Program-made: the position numbers and the translations under genes
Notes under the pieces: generated by a model
Told to the model about the DNA's origin: nothing
Database searches by the model: none
What the model saw: the letters and a program-made list of their open reading frames with translations, nothing else
Assembly (NCBI GenBank): GCA_033763835.1
Contig: JANRJS010000032.1
Coordinates: forward strand, 144,978-208,977
Length of the DNA stretch: 64,000 bases
Direction: 5' to 3'
From: JAPKYZ01 sp033763835
Lineage (GTDB): Bacteria; Acidobacteriota; Terriglobia; Bryobacterales; Bryobacteraceae
In this document: positions 40,369 to 48,493 of the stretch, piece after piece
How the letters are laid out: every line of letters starts with the position of its first letter
How positions within the stretch are numbered: the first letter of the stretch is position 1

Positions 40369-40807
40369 GGCGGCGTTTGTCCTGGCTAGCCGATCCGCAT
40401 GGATCGTTGCGACATGGTTCGGTTGCGGCTACTTTCCCAAAGGCCCCGGCACCGTAGGCGCGTTGGCCGCCGTGGCGCTCGCTTACGCCGGCTTGCCGCC
40501 GGGCATCGCCGCCGCCATTCTGTTTCTCCCCGCCGTGTGGGCCTCCGGCGTCGTCGCGCGCGAGCGCGGGGAGGACCCGCAAATCGTCGTCGTCGACGAA
40601 GTGATCGGACAGTGGATCGCTCTCGCGGCCGCCCCCGCCGGTTGGGAAGGAACGCTCGCCGCCTTTCTGCTATTTCGCTTTTTCGACATCGTCAAGCCGT
40701 GGCCGATCCGCCTCTTCGAGCGGCTTCCCGGCGGTTGGGGCGTGATGATGGACGACGTAGCCGCCGGCGCCGCCGCCGCGCTGCCGCTCGCGTGGTTCAA
40801 TCGGTAG
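40361..40807 (+). CDS. pgpA: phosphatidylglycerophosphatase A
   Basis: PgpA dephosphorylates phosphatidylglycerol phosphate in the inner membrane. The 148-residue protein has TWFGCGYFPKGPGTVGALAA (18-37), VVVDEVIGQWIAL (75-87), FRFFDIVKPWPI (106-117) and MMDDVAAG (128-135), the family's conserved acidic motifs, plus three to four membrane helices. The GTG start overlaps yacG by 8 nt. Same operon as rimO and yacG. Confidence 0.93.
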   Translation: MIRAAFVLASRSAWIVATWFGCGYFPKGPGTVGALAAVALAYAGLPPGIAAAILFLPAVWASGVVARERGEDPQIVVVDEVIGQWIALAAAPAGWEGTLAAFLLFRFFDIVKPWPIRLFERLPGGWGVMMDDVAAGAAAALPLAWFNR

Positions 40808-40813
40808 TGAGAG

Positions 40814-41845
40814 ATGTCACTTCGCAAGCCCGCAGCCGCCGACCGCCCGGAAATCGAGCACGTATCGCCCATCGCCGCCATACCCGGAGGCGAGTTTAAG
40901 ATCACCGGACGCGGCTTTCAGCGCGGCCCGCGTCCGCGCGTGTCGATCGGCGAGGCCACGGCTCCGGTGGTGATCGGCAGCGATTCGCTGGTGATCGCGC
41001 GCGTGCCCGAGGGCGCTTCGATCGGCGAACTGGTGGTGGATAGCGGCGAGCGGCCGAGCGAGGCGTGGAGTTGCGAAATCGGCATCCAGATCGCCGACAG
41101 CTTGCATCCCGTCGGGAACCCCGCCGTCGATAAGCGCGGCATTATCTACACGACGTTCAGCGGTTCGCGCGGCCAGAAGACGCCCGTCGCCGTCTACAAA
41201 ATCGATCTCAACTACAACCTGCGGCCGTTTGTCTCCGACATTATGAACGCCACAGGACTCGCGTTCGGGCCGGACGGTCTGTTGTACGTGTCGAGCCGCC
41301 ATGACGGCATCGTGTACCAAGTGGCGTCCGATGGATCAATGACCGTGTTTTGCGAAGGGATGGGCGTCGCCACCGGGCTCGCCTTCGACGGCGAAGGCAA
41401 CCTCTATGTCGGCGACCGGAGCGGCACCATCTTCAAGATCGCGCCCAACCGCCAGATTTTCGTCTTCGCGACGGTGGAACCTTCGATCGCCGCTTACCAT
41501 CTGGCGTTCGGTCCCGGCGGCGATTTGTTTGTCACCGGACCGACCACTTCGAGCTTCGATGCCGTGTATCGCGTAGACCCCGGCGGCCAAGTTTCGACGT
41601 ACTATCGCGGCCTGGGGCGGCCGCAAGGCATCGCGTTCGACGACAAGGGCAATCTCTACGCCGCCGCCTCTCTGCAAGGGCGGCGGGGCGTGGTCCGCAT
41701 CGATCCCGCAAAGAAAGCCGATTTGTTCCTCTCGGGCCCCGGAATTGTCGGCTTGGCGTTTACTCCGTCGCGCGCGCTGGTCGTTACCACCAATAACGCG
41801 GTCTTTCGCGTCGATTGCGGGATTCGCGGCACGCTGTTGCCTTAG
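40814..41845 (+). CDS. IPT/TIG plus NHL-type beta-propeller protein
   Basis: A 343-residue protein with no clear signal peptide. Residues about 15-92 form an IPT/TIG immunoglobulin-like domain (IEHVSPIAAIPGGEFKITGR). The rest is a six-bladed propeller with blades such as NATGLAFGPDGLLYVSSRHD, VATGLAFDGEGNLYVGDRSG and RPQGIAFDDKGNLYAAASLQ, close to SMP-30/NHL proteins. Cytosolic location would be odd for this type; export by another route or an unnoticed leader is possible. It starts 6 bases after pgpA. Confidence 0.82.
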   Translation: MSLRKPAAADRPEIEHVSPIAAIPGGEFKITGRGFQRGPRPRVSIGEATAPVVIGSDSLVIARVPEGASIGELVVDSGERPSEAWSCEIGIQIADSLHPVGNPAVDKRGIIYTTFSGSRGQKTPVAVYKIDLNYNLRPFVSDIMNATGLAFGPDGLLYVSSRHDGIVYQVASDGSMTVFCEGMGVATGLAFDGEGNLYVGDRSGTIFKIAPNRQIFVFATVEPSIAAYHLAFGPGGDLFVTGPTTSSFDAVYRVDPGGQVSTYYRGLGRPQGIAFDDKGNLYAAASLQGRRGVVRIDPAKKADLFLSGPGIVGLAFTPSRALVVTTNNAVFRVDCGIRGTLLP

Positions 41846-41852
41846 GTTTCCG

Positions 41853-43058
41853 ATGCGCAACGCGGCCATCATCGCCGTGGGCAGCGAAATGCTCACGCCC
41901 ACCCGTCTCGACACGAATTCGCTCTTTCTCACCGAGCGGCTGAATTCATTGGGCGTCGAAGTGGTGGAGAAACGCGTAATCGGCGACGACCGTACCCGGC
42001 TTATGGAAGCGGTTCGGCACGCGTTGGCCGGAGCGGACATCGCGATCGTCACAGGCGGTTTGGGGCCAACGGAAGACGACGTGACCCGCGACGCGGTGGC
42101 GGCGGCGCTCGAGATTGGGCAATCGTCGAACGAAGCCGTCGCGCAATGGATCGCCGATCGCTTCGCGCGCATGGGCCGCACGATGGCCGCCAATAATCTG
42201 CGGCAAGCGATGGTGCTCGACGGAGCGGAGATACTCGACAATCCCAATGGCACCGCGCCGGGACAATGGATCGCGAAAGACGGCCGAGTGACGATGCTGC
42301 TCCCCGGACCGCCGCGCGAATTGAAACCGCTGTTCGACGCGGAATGCATGCCGCGCCTTCGCGCGATGCTGCCGCCGATGGCGATCGCCGAAGCGCACTT
42401 CAAAGTGGCGGGAATGGGCGAGAGCGACCTCGATCAACTGATCGCGCCGGTGTATACGAAGTACGAGAATCCGGCGACGACCGTGCTCGCGAAACCTGGC
42501 GATCTCGAAGTGATTTTGCGCGCGCGCGCGGCTACCGCGGAGGAGGCGCGAGCGCTTTGCGAGCCCCCGGCGGCGGCGATCGCGGAACTGCTCGGCGAGC
42601 GTGTGTATTCGCGCAACGGTGAAACGCTCGAAGCGGCTTTGGGGCGGGCCTTGCTGGCGCGCTCTGAAACGGTAGCCGTCGCCGAAAGCATGACGGGCGG
42701 CCTGCTTGGCTCGCGAATGACCGACGTGCCCGGAAGTTCGCGCTGGTTCCGCGGAGGCTACGTCGTCTACAACGACGATTTGAAGCGCGCGTTGATCGGC
42801 GAGTTTTCGGGCGACGCGGTAAGCGAGGAAGTCGCCCGGCGGCTCGCGGAATCGGCGCGCGAGCGGGCTGGAGCCACTTGGGCCATCGGCATCACCGGCT
42901 ACGCGGGACCGGAGGGACAAGTGGGGCTGGTGTATCTCGCGCTCGCCGGACCCGAAGGCGCGGTGGCCCGCGAAGTGAAACTGATCGGCGACCGGCAGCG
43001 GATCCGCCAAATGGCCACGACGGCTTCGCTCGATTGGCTGCGGAGAAAACTGCTGTGA
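41853..43058 (+). CDS. cinA: CinA-like protein
   Basis: A 401-residue two-domain protein. The N-terminal molybdopterin-binding-like (COG1058) domain has AVGSEMLTPTRLDTNSLFLT and TGGLGPTEDDVTRDAVA, and DNPNGTAPGQW. The C-terminal CinA domain has VAVAESMTGGLLGSRMTDVP and TWAIGITGYAGPEGQVGLVY. The first is linked to ADP-ribose pyrophosphatase and the second to NMN deamidase activity, in pyridine nucleotide recycling. ATG 41853 was chosen because the family starts there; the open frame extends upstream within the propeller gene. Stop overlaps the next GTG. Confidence 0.93.
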   Translation: MRNAAIIAVGSEMLTPTRLDTNSLFLTERLNSLGVEVVEKRVIGDDRTRLMEAVRHALAGADIAIVTGGLGPTEDDVTRDAVAAALEIGQSSNEAVAQWIADRFARMGRTMAANNLRQAMVLDGAEILDNPNGTAPGQWIAKDGRVTMLLPGPPRELKPLFDAECMPRLRAMLPPMAIAEAHFKVAGMGESDLDQLIAPVYTKYENPATTVLAKPGDLEVILRARAATAEEARALCEPPAAAIAELLGERVYSRNGETLEAALGRALLARSETVAVAESMTGGLLGSRMTDVPGSSRWFRGGYVVYNDDLKRALIGEFSGDAVSEEVARRLAESARERAGATWAIGITGYAGPEGQVGLVYLALAGPEGAVAREVKLIGDRQRIRQMATTASLDWLRRKLL

Positions 43059-43405
43059 AGCCGCAACCGCCGTTCGTGAAGTACGTGGTGGAACAGTTCT
43101 CGATTTTGGGAGAGCCTTCGGCGCGCGCAATGATGGGCGGCTGGGTGGTTTACGTCGATGGGCTGGTGTGCGCGCTCATCGCCGACTCGGAGTTGTATCT
43201 CAAAGGCGGCGACAACAACATCCCGCGATTCGACGCTCGAGGCTTGAAGGCGTTCCAACCGTTCGACGATCCGAAGATGCTGATGAAGTACTACCAAGCT
43301 CCGCCCGAGATTTTCGAGGATTCCGATGCGTTGAAGGATTGGGTGGGAAGCTCGATGGAAGCGAGCCGGAGATCGAAGAAGAAACCGGCTAAGAAGAAGC
43401 GATAG
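43055..43405 (+). CDS. TfoX N-terminal domain protein
   Basis: A 116-residue protein with a TfoX/Sxy N-terminal domain: EQFSILGEPSARAMMGGWVV, YVDGLVCALIADSELYLKGG and MLMKYYQAPPEIFED. The last 15 residues are very basic (RRSKKKPAKKKR). Sxy/TfoX is a competence co-activator in gammaproteobacteria; single-domain relatives elsewhere have no known role. GTG start overlaps the cinA stop by 4 nt, so the two are translationally coupled. Confidence 0.88.
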   Translation: MKPQPPFVKYVVEQFSILGEPSARAMMGGWVVYVDGLVCALIADSELYLKGGDNNIPRFDARGLKAFQPFDDPKMLMKYYQAPPEIFEDSDALKDWVGSSMEASRRSKKKPAKKKR

Positions 43406-43407
43406 AT

Positions 43408-43427
43408 CGCCTCGAGGCGCAAATTTT
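43408..43427 (+). terminator. weak Rho-independent terminator after the rimO-tfoX operon
   Basis: CGCC-TCGA-GGCG (43408-43419) followed by CAAATTTT. The stem is only 4 bp with a tetraloop, so termination may be partial. The T run merges into the -10 box of the next gene. Confidence 0.35.
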
Positions 43428-43432
43428 AGCAT
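43427..43432 (+). promoter_or_regulatory. -10 box (TAGCAT), leaderless start
   Basis: TAGCAT ends 7 nt before the ATG at 43440. Confidence 0.45.
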
Positions 43433-43439
43433 ATAGCCG

Positions 43440-44348
43440 ATGACACGCCTTCTTCTCGCCGCTTTTCTTTTTGGCATGCTCTCATTCGCACAGCCCGATC
43501 CGCTGGCCATCGAGATCCTCAACTGGCTTCCGCCAGGCACACAATCGTTTGTATTCGTGTCTCAACCGTTTCGCGGCTCGAGCGAGGACGCTACTCAAAA
43601 GGATCTCCTTAACTTGCAGCGCCTAACTGTGCGGAGTGTGATTCGAGGCGTTGGAGAGCCTCAACCTCCTTGGATCGAGCGTCTAGACCAGTCCACGATC
43701 CAGAGAGCGGCCTTCGCCGGATGGGAAATGAGACCTATCCCAAGACACAAGGGCTTGGGATTGTCGATGGCGCTTTCGAGTTGCGTCGTAGTTCAGTTAG
43801 GCTTGCCCGATGTCGAGCTTTTCGCGACCGCTCTGATGGACCTCCCGGCGCGGCGTGAACAAGAGGCGACGCTGTACCGTTACGACGCGCCTGGCACCAG
43901 TTCCGAGAATCCGCCGGCAACGACATGGATCGCCATGCTTTCACCCTCTCTCTCGACGATCTGCACGGATCCGGACCGGCTCATGGCCATCGTTGAAAGG
44001 CGACGTATGCGGTCGGCACGCGTTGCCATGCCCCCCACTCTTCCCGAGTGGAAGTGGGTTGATTTCCGAGCGCCACTCTGGGGACTGCGACACTTCAACG
44101 GCCCACGCGTGTTTTACTTTGAGGATCCGAAAGCGATTGGCCTAGCGTTTGCCGGCTACAACGACCAACCGGAGTCCATTCACTTAACTGGTCTTCGGGA
44201 TCCCCTACCCGTGTACAAAATGAGATCGATTGAACAGCTGCATGTAGAACTCGTTGAATCTGGCGTGGTCCGGGCTAAGTGGCCGAAGGAGATTGGCACC
44301 TTATTGGTTTTTGCATGTTGGGTCTTAGGCATGGTGATCCTGATCTAG
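43440..44348 (+). CDS. hypothetical exported protein with C-terminal membrane anchor
   Basis: A 302-residue protein with a signal peptide (RLLLAAFLFGMLSFAQ) and a C-terminal hydrophobic helix (IGTLLVFACWVLGMVILI) that would anchor it. The middle has no motif I recognise. Third positions are less GC-rich than in the neighbours, suggesting later acquisition or weak expression. The stop lies 3 bases from the stop of the convergent peptidase. Confidence 0.7.
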   Translation: MTRLLLAAFLFGMLSFAQPDPLAIEILNWLPPGTQSFVFVSQPFRGSSEDATQKDLLNLQRLTVRSVIRGVGEPQPPWIERLDQSTIQRAAFAGWEMRPIPRHKGLGLSMALSSCVVVQLGLPDVELFATALMDLPARREQEATLYRYDAPGTSSENPPATTWIAMLSPSLSTICTDPDRLMAIVERRRMRSARVAMPPTLPEWKWVDFRAPLWGLRHFNGPRVFYFEDPKAIGLAFAGYNDQPESIHLTGLRDPLPVYKMRSIEQLHVELVESGVVRAKWPKEIGTLLVFACWVLGMVILI

Positions 44349-44351
44349 CGC

Positions 44352-46373
44352 CTACTCTTTCTTCGCCGTCCACTCCTTCACCCAGTCGACCACCGAGTTG
44401 TACCAGAGCATCGAGTTCTGCGGCTTCAGAATCCAGTGCCCTTCGTCGGGGAAGAGCAGCAGTTTCGACGGCACCTTCTGCATCTGCAAGCCGGTGAACA
44501 GTTGCAAGCCTTGGCCCACGGGCACGCGATAGTCGAGTTCGCCGTGGATCACCAGCGTCGGCGTGCGGAACTGCGTCACCGAATTCGACGGCGACCACTT
44601 CTGGTACACGTCAGGGTTGTCCCATGGCATGCCGCCGAATTCCCATTTCGTGAACCACAGTTCCTCGGTCTCGCCCGCCATGCTCTTCAAGTCGTAGACG
44701 CCAGCGTGCGAGACGTAAGCCTGGAACCGGTTCGAGTGCCCGAGCAGCCAGTTCACCATGTAGCCGCCGTACGATCCGCCCGCCGCCGCGAAGCGCTTCG
44801 AATCCGCCCATGGCTGCCCGGCGACCCAATCGACCGAAGCCATCAGATCGTCGTAGACGCGCCCCGCCCAATCCTGATTGATGTCGTCGGTGAACTGCTG
44901 TCCGTAACCCGTCGAGCCGCGCGGATTCGGCATCACGACGACGAACCCTGCCGAAGCGAACACTTGGGGGTTCCAGCGATAGCTCCAACTCTCGCCCCAC
45001 GCGCCTTGCGGACCGCCGTGGATCAAAAACAGAACCGGGTACTTCTGTTTCAAATCGAACCCGGGAGGCTTGACGAGAAAGCTCTGCACTTTCACCTTGT
45101 CGTTCGGATTCTCGACCGTGAAATCCTCCATCGCTTGCAGTGCGTGCGCCGACAGAAGGGCGTCGTTCATTCGGGTCAGCGCGATGGCCGAACCACCGCT
45201 CGAAGACACGCGATAGAACTCCACCGGCTTCGAGCCCGAGTGCTCGGAATACACCATCGTTCGCGCGTCCGGCGCGAACTGAACGTCGTCTACATGCGCG
45301 CGCGCCGAAATCAGTTCTCGCGATCCGCCGCCGGTAGCGGGCATGACATGTAAGGTCGTTCGGCCCCGGTCTTCGATGGTGAAGAAGATGCGCCGCGAGT
45401 CGGGCGCCCAAGTAATCGACTGCACGCTCCGGTCGAGCGAGTCGGTTACGGAAACCGCCTTCGACGTCGCGCGGTCGTACACCATCAGCCGCCAGCGATC
45501 GCTCTCGTAACCCGGTTTCGACTGCGCGCGCCACGCGAGATACTTCCCGTCCGGCGAGTACACGGGCGAAGCGTCGGCGGCCAGGTTGCCGGTAATCATT
45601 TTCGATTCCCCGCCCTCGATGGGGACGACATAAAGCTCCCAATTGGTGGACAGCGCCTGGTTGTCTTCGGGGTTCATCGCGTAGCAGACTTCCGCGCCGT
45701 CGGGCGAGATGGCGTAATCGTCCGGCCCGCCCAGCGAAAACGGAGGCACGTCGCGCAGACCGGGCGTCAGGTCTTTCGGCGTTCCGCCCTCGACGGGCAC
45801 GCTAAACAAGTGTTTCCGCCGCGCGCCTTGCCACTCGTTCCAATGCCGGTAAAGGAGCGACGTGTAAACGCGCGCCTTTACCTTCGATTCCTTCTCCGCG
45901 TCCAGGCGCTTCTTGTTGCAAGCTTCGTCCGGACAATCGGGATAGACTTCGCTGACGAATACCAGCCGCTTGCCATCGGGAGACCAAAGCACGCCGCTCG
46001 CTTCGGTCGAGAGCGTGGTAATTTGCGCCGGATTTCCGCCGTCGGCGTCCATCACCCAGATTTGCGACGCTCCGCTCCGGTTCGAAACGAACGCGATGCG
46101 CTTCGAATCGGGCGACCAGCGCGGGCGTTCGTTGATCGTGCCTTGCCGCGTCAATTGCACCGGCGAGCCCCCGCCCAGCGGTACGGAGTAGATGTCGCGG
46201 GGCTGCGTATTGGCGTCGAGATTGACGCTCCGGGCGGTAAACGCCAGCGTCTTCCCGTCCGGAGACAGCGCCGGTTCGCTCAAGCGCGTCACCTTCATCA
46301 AGGCTTGAATGTCGAAAGGCGCGGGTTGGGCGTTCATGACGGCGGCCGCCGCCAACAAGAGCGTGAGGCGCAT
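44352..46373 (-). CDS. S9 family prolyl oligopeptidase-like peptidase
   Basis: A 673-residue exported serine peptidase of the dipeptidyl-aminopeptidase/acylaminoacyl-peptidase group. Signal peptide at 1-15. Residues 30-400 form a WD40-like PD40 propeller with repeated SPDGK/SPDSK blades. The alpha/beta-hydrolase domain has LIHGGPQGAWG (oxyanion region), nucleophile S534 in GGSYGGYM, D614 in GELDYRVP and H646 in DEGHWI, so the triad is complete. It likely trims peptides in the periplasm. Start ATG has a TACAAT box 6 nt upstream. Confidence 0.93.
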   Translation of the reverse strand: MRLTLLLAAAAVMNAQPAPFDIQALMKVTRLSEPALSPDGKTLAFTARSVNLDANTQPRDIYSVPLGGGSPVQLTRQGTINERPRWSPDSKRIAFVSNRSGASQIWVMDADGGNPAQITTLSTEASGVLWSPDGKRLVFVSEVYPDCPDEACNKKRLDAEKESKVKARVYTSLLYRHWNEWQGARRKHLFSVPVEGGTPKDLTPGLRDVPPFSLGGPDDYAISPDGAEVCYAMNPEDNQALSTNWELYVVPIEGGESKMITGNLAADASPVYSPDGKYLAWRAQSKPGYESDRWRLMVYDRATSKAVSVTDSLDRSVQSITWAPDSRRIFFTIEDRGRTTLHVMPATGGGSRELISARAHVDDVQFAPDARTMVYSEHSGSKPVEFYRVSSSGGSAIALTRMNDALLSAHALQAMEDFTVENPNDKVKVQSFLVKPPGFDLKQKYPVLFLIHGGPQGAWGESWSYRWNPQVFASAGFVVVMPNPRGSTGYGQQFTDDINQDWAGRVYDDLMASVDWVAGQPWADSKRFAAAGGSYGGYMVNWLLGHSNRFQAYVSHAGVYDLKSMAGETEELWFTKWEFGGMPWDNPDVYQKWSPSNSVTQFRTPTLVIHGELDYRVPVGQGLQLFTGLQMQKVPSKLLLFPDEGHWILKPQNSMLWYNSVVDWVKEWTAKKE

Positions 46374-46379
46374 TCCTTC

Positions 46380-46405
46380 ATTGTAGGGACCGGCGCGAGT
46401 ATTCT
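46380..46405. promoter_or_regulatory. divergent -10 boxes between S9 peptidase and DUF418 genes
   Basis: Minus: TACAAT (46385-46380) ends 6 nt before ATG 46373. Plus: TATTCT (46400-46405) ends 6 nt before ATG 46412. The start codons are separated by 38 bp. Confidence 0.5.
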
Positions 46406-46411
46406 TAGTTC

Positions 46412-47773
46412 ATGTCCGCCGCTCTAGGCCCCGTACGCACGGGCGAACGTATTTCCGCGATCGACACCGTGCGCGGATTCGCTCTACTCGGGATCTTGCT
46501 GATGAACATCCCGACTTTCGGATTGCCCGAAGCCGCCTACATGGACCCCGAGGTTTGGGGTGGCAACGATGCGCTCAACGTCTGGACCAACCGGCTGATC
46601 TATCTTTTCGGCGAAGGCAAGATGCGCGGGATCTTCTCGCTGGTGTTCGGCGCAAGCGTCATGTTGCTGCTCTCGCGGGGCGAGGCGAAGGGTGGCGGAC
46701 TGGAGCCGGCAGATATTTACTTCCGGCGGACTTTGTGGCTGATGCTTTTTGGGATGATCCACGGCTACCTGATCTGGTGGGGCGACATCTTGTATCCCTA
46801 CGCGCTGATGGCGCTGCCGTTATTCGCATTCCGAAAAGCTTCCGGCAAAGCGTTGATCGTCACCGGATCGGTGTTGATCCTCCTGCTGAACGCGGGCATG
46901 ATCGCCGACGCCTTCTCCAAGAAGAGCGACCACAGCAAGTACTTGAAAGTCGCCGAGGCGGAGAAGAAAGGCACCATCCTTACCGCGGAGCAGAAGTCGC
47001 AGCGCGCCGACTGGGAGAAACACGTCCTTAACTTCCAGTCTTCGGCGGATAAGGTGCGCCAGGAAATCGACAACTACCGCGGCAACTACGCGGCCAACAT
47101 GAAAGCGCGCGCCAAGTCGATCTGGGAGTTTCACCGTTTGCCGATCTACTTCCCGTTTCTCTGGGACTTCTTCGGCATGATGCTCGTCGGCATGGGATTT
47201 TTCAAGCTGGGGATTATCACCGCCGAGCGGTCGAATGGCTTCTACGCCAAGATGGCGGCCTGGGGACTCGCCGCCGGACTTACGATCAATTCGGTGGATC
47301 TTTACTTCATGGCCCAGAACCCGGGCGATCCTACGAAGCATTTTTTCGACTCGGCCGGTTACGAAGTGGGCCGTGTCGCTATGAGCGTGGGATACATCGC
47401 GCTCCTGATTCTCGCGGTCAAGAACGGCGTCCTCCGGGGACTCACTTCGCGCTTGGCCGCCGTCGGCCAGATGGCGTTTTCGAACTACATCAGCCACTCG
47501 CTGATTTGCAGCGTCATTTTCTACGGCGGTTACGGATTCGGCCTGATCGGACGCCTGGAGCGCTGGCAACTCTACGTCATCGTGCTCGCCATCTGGACCT
47601 TCAATCTCACCTGGAGCCCGATCTGGCTCAGGCACTTCTATTTCGGTCCGCTCGAATGGTGCTGGCGGTCGTTGACATACTGGAAGCGCCAGCCATTCCG
47701 CATCCGGCGCGATCCCCCGCTACCGCCCGCCCCCACCGAAGCACTCGATTCGCAGGCGAACGCGATCGCGTAA
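46412..47773 (+). CDS. DUF418 family membrane protein
   Basis: A 453-residue polytopic protein. The start RISAIDTVRGFALLGILLMN is the acyltransferase-like opening of DUF418 proteins. GEGKMRGIFSLVFGAS and RLAAVGQMAFSNYISHSLIC are the other hallmarks. Compared with usual members it has an extra polar, Lys/Glu-rich loop at about 180-235 between membrane segments. The biochemical role is unknown; members are thought to act in envelope transport or modification. Confidence 0.88.
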   Translation: MSAALGPVRTGERISAIDTVRGFALLGILLMNIPTFGLPEAAYMDPEVWGGNDALNVWTNRLIYLFGEGKMRGIFSLVFGASVMLLLSRGEAKGGGLEPADIYFRRTLWLMLFGMIHGYLIWWGDILYPYALMALPLFAFRKASGKALIVTGSVLILLLNAGMIADAFSKKSDHSKYLKVAEAEKKGTILTAEQKSQRADWEKHVLNFQSSADKVRQEIDNYRGNYAANMKARAKSIWEFHRLPIYFPFLWDFFGMMLVGMGFFKLGIITAERSNGFYAKMAAWGLAAGLTINSVDLYFMAQNPGDPTKHFFDSAGYEVGRVAMSVGYIALLILAVKNGVLRGLTSRLAAVGQMAFSNYISHSLICSVIFYGGYGFGLIGRLERWQLYVIVLAIWTFNLTWSPIWLRHFYFGPLEWCWRSLTYWKRQPFRIRRDPPLPPAPTEALDSQANAIA

Positions 47774-47875
47774 ACTGGCGTCCTGGTCCGAGAAATAGAA
47801 ATGTCACGTAAAATCCTCTGAACCCTCGCGCATTTTCTCCGCTTTTTTGCGCCTATTCGATTACGGAGGAATTCA

Positions 47876-48484
47876 ATGCGTACGTTTGTCGGCATATTGT
47901 TCGCGACGGCCATCGGCCAAGCGGCGGTGATTACGGACACGGCGATCGGAGGAATTCCCACCTTCACCGTGGCGGCGCCGGCGATGATCGCCATCGGCGA
48001 CGTCGAGTACGCCAAGGGTTCGCTCGGAGGCAACGATACCGTTGGCGAGGGGATCGACGACGAGATTCGCATTGCCTTCGATTTCACCGGTCAAGCCGAT
48101 TTGGCGGTGCTGCAAGCCGCTCTCACCTTGACTTCGGCCACCCTGAATCTGAAGATCGTTCCGCAGGACGGTTTCGTCTCCACCGACACAATCCAACTTA
48201 ACAATCTCGCGCCGATTAACAGTCCGTTGATCCAGTCGCTGGCGGTGGGCGTTCCGGCGGAAGTGACGATCGATCTGTTGACGTTTTACACGCCCGCCGA
48301 GATTATCGGCCGGCTGAACGCGCAGGGTGGACTCGTGGGCGCGCTCTTCCAAGACGATTCGTTTCTGACCGAAGCGACGCTCACGATCACCGGCCCCGAC
48401 GCGCTGGTGGTACCCGAGGCGGCGACATGGGCGATGGTCGCGCTGATCCTCGCCGCATTTGCGCTTCTGCGCCGCCGGGTATAG
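47876..48484 (+). CDS. PEP-CTERM anchored exported protein
   Basis: A 202-residue protein with a signal peptide (TFVGILFATAIGQAA) and a C-terminal sorting signal: VPEAATWAMVALILAAFALL followed by RRR, that is, a PEP motif, a membrane helix and basic residues. Exosortase removes the helix and links the protein to the envelope or releases it. The mature region is a Leu/Ile/Thr-rich beta domain with no known family. A GGAGG ribosome-binding site precedes ATG by 7 nt. No exosortase gene is in the window. Confidence 0.85.
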   Translation: MRTFVGILFATAIGQAAVITDTAIGGIPTFTVAAPAMIAIGDVEYAKGSLGGNDTVGEGIDDEIRIAFDFTGQADLAVLQAALTLTSATLNLKIVPQDGFVSTDTIQLNNLAPINSPLIQSLAVGVPAEVTIDLLTFYTPAEIIGRLNAQGGLVGALFQDDSFLTEATLTITGPDALVVPEAATWAMVALILAAFALLRRRV

Positions 48485-48487
48485 CGT
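48482..48487 (+). promoter_or_regulatory. -10 box (TAGCGT), leaderless start
   Basis: TAGCGT ends 6 nt before the ATG at 48494 and overlaps the stop codon of the PEP-CTERM gene. Confidence 0.45.
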
Positions 48488-48493
48488 ATTGGA

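Noticed and set aside
38699..40582. 627-codon minus-strand frame opposite rimO
   Set aside because: Shadow of rimO, yacG and part of pgpA. It has no recognisable domain and is Arg-rich.
47829..47860. GCGCA...TGCGC pairing upstream of the PEP-CTERM gene as a riboswitch
   Set aside because: Stem of 5 bp around a pyrimidine-rich loop with no known riboswitch core; too weak to report.
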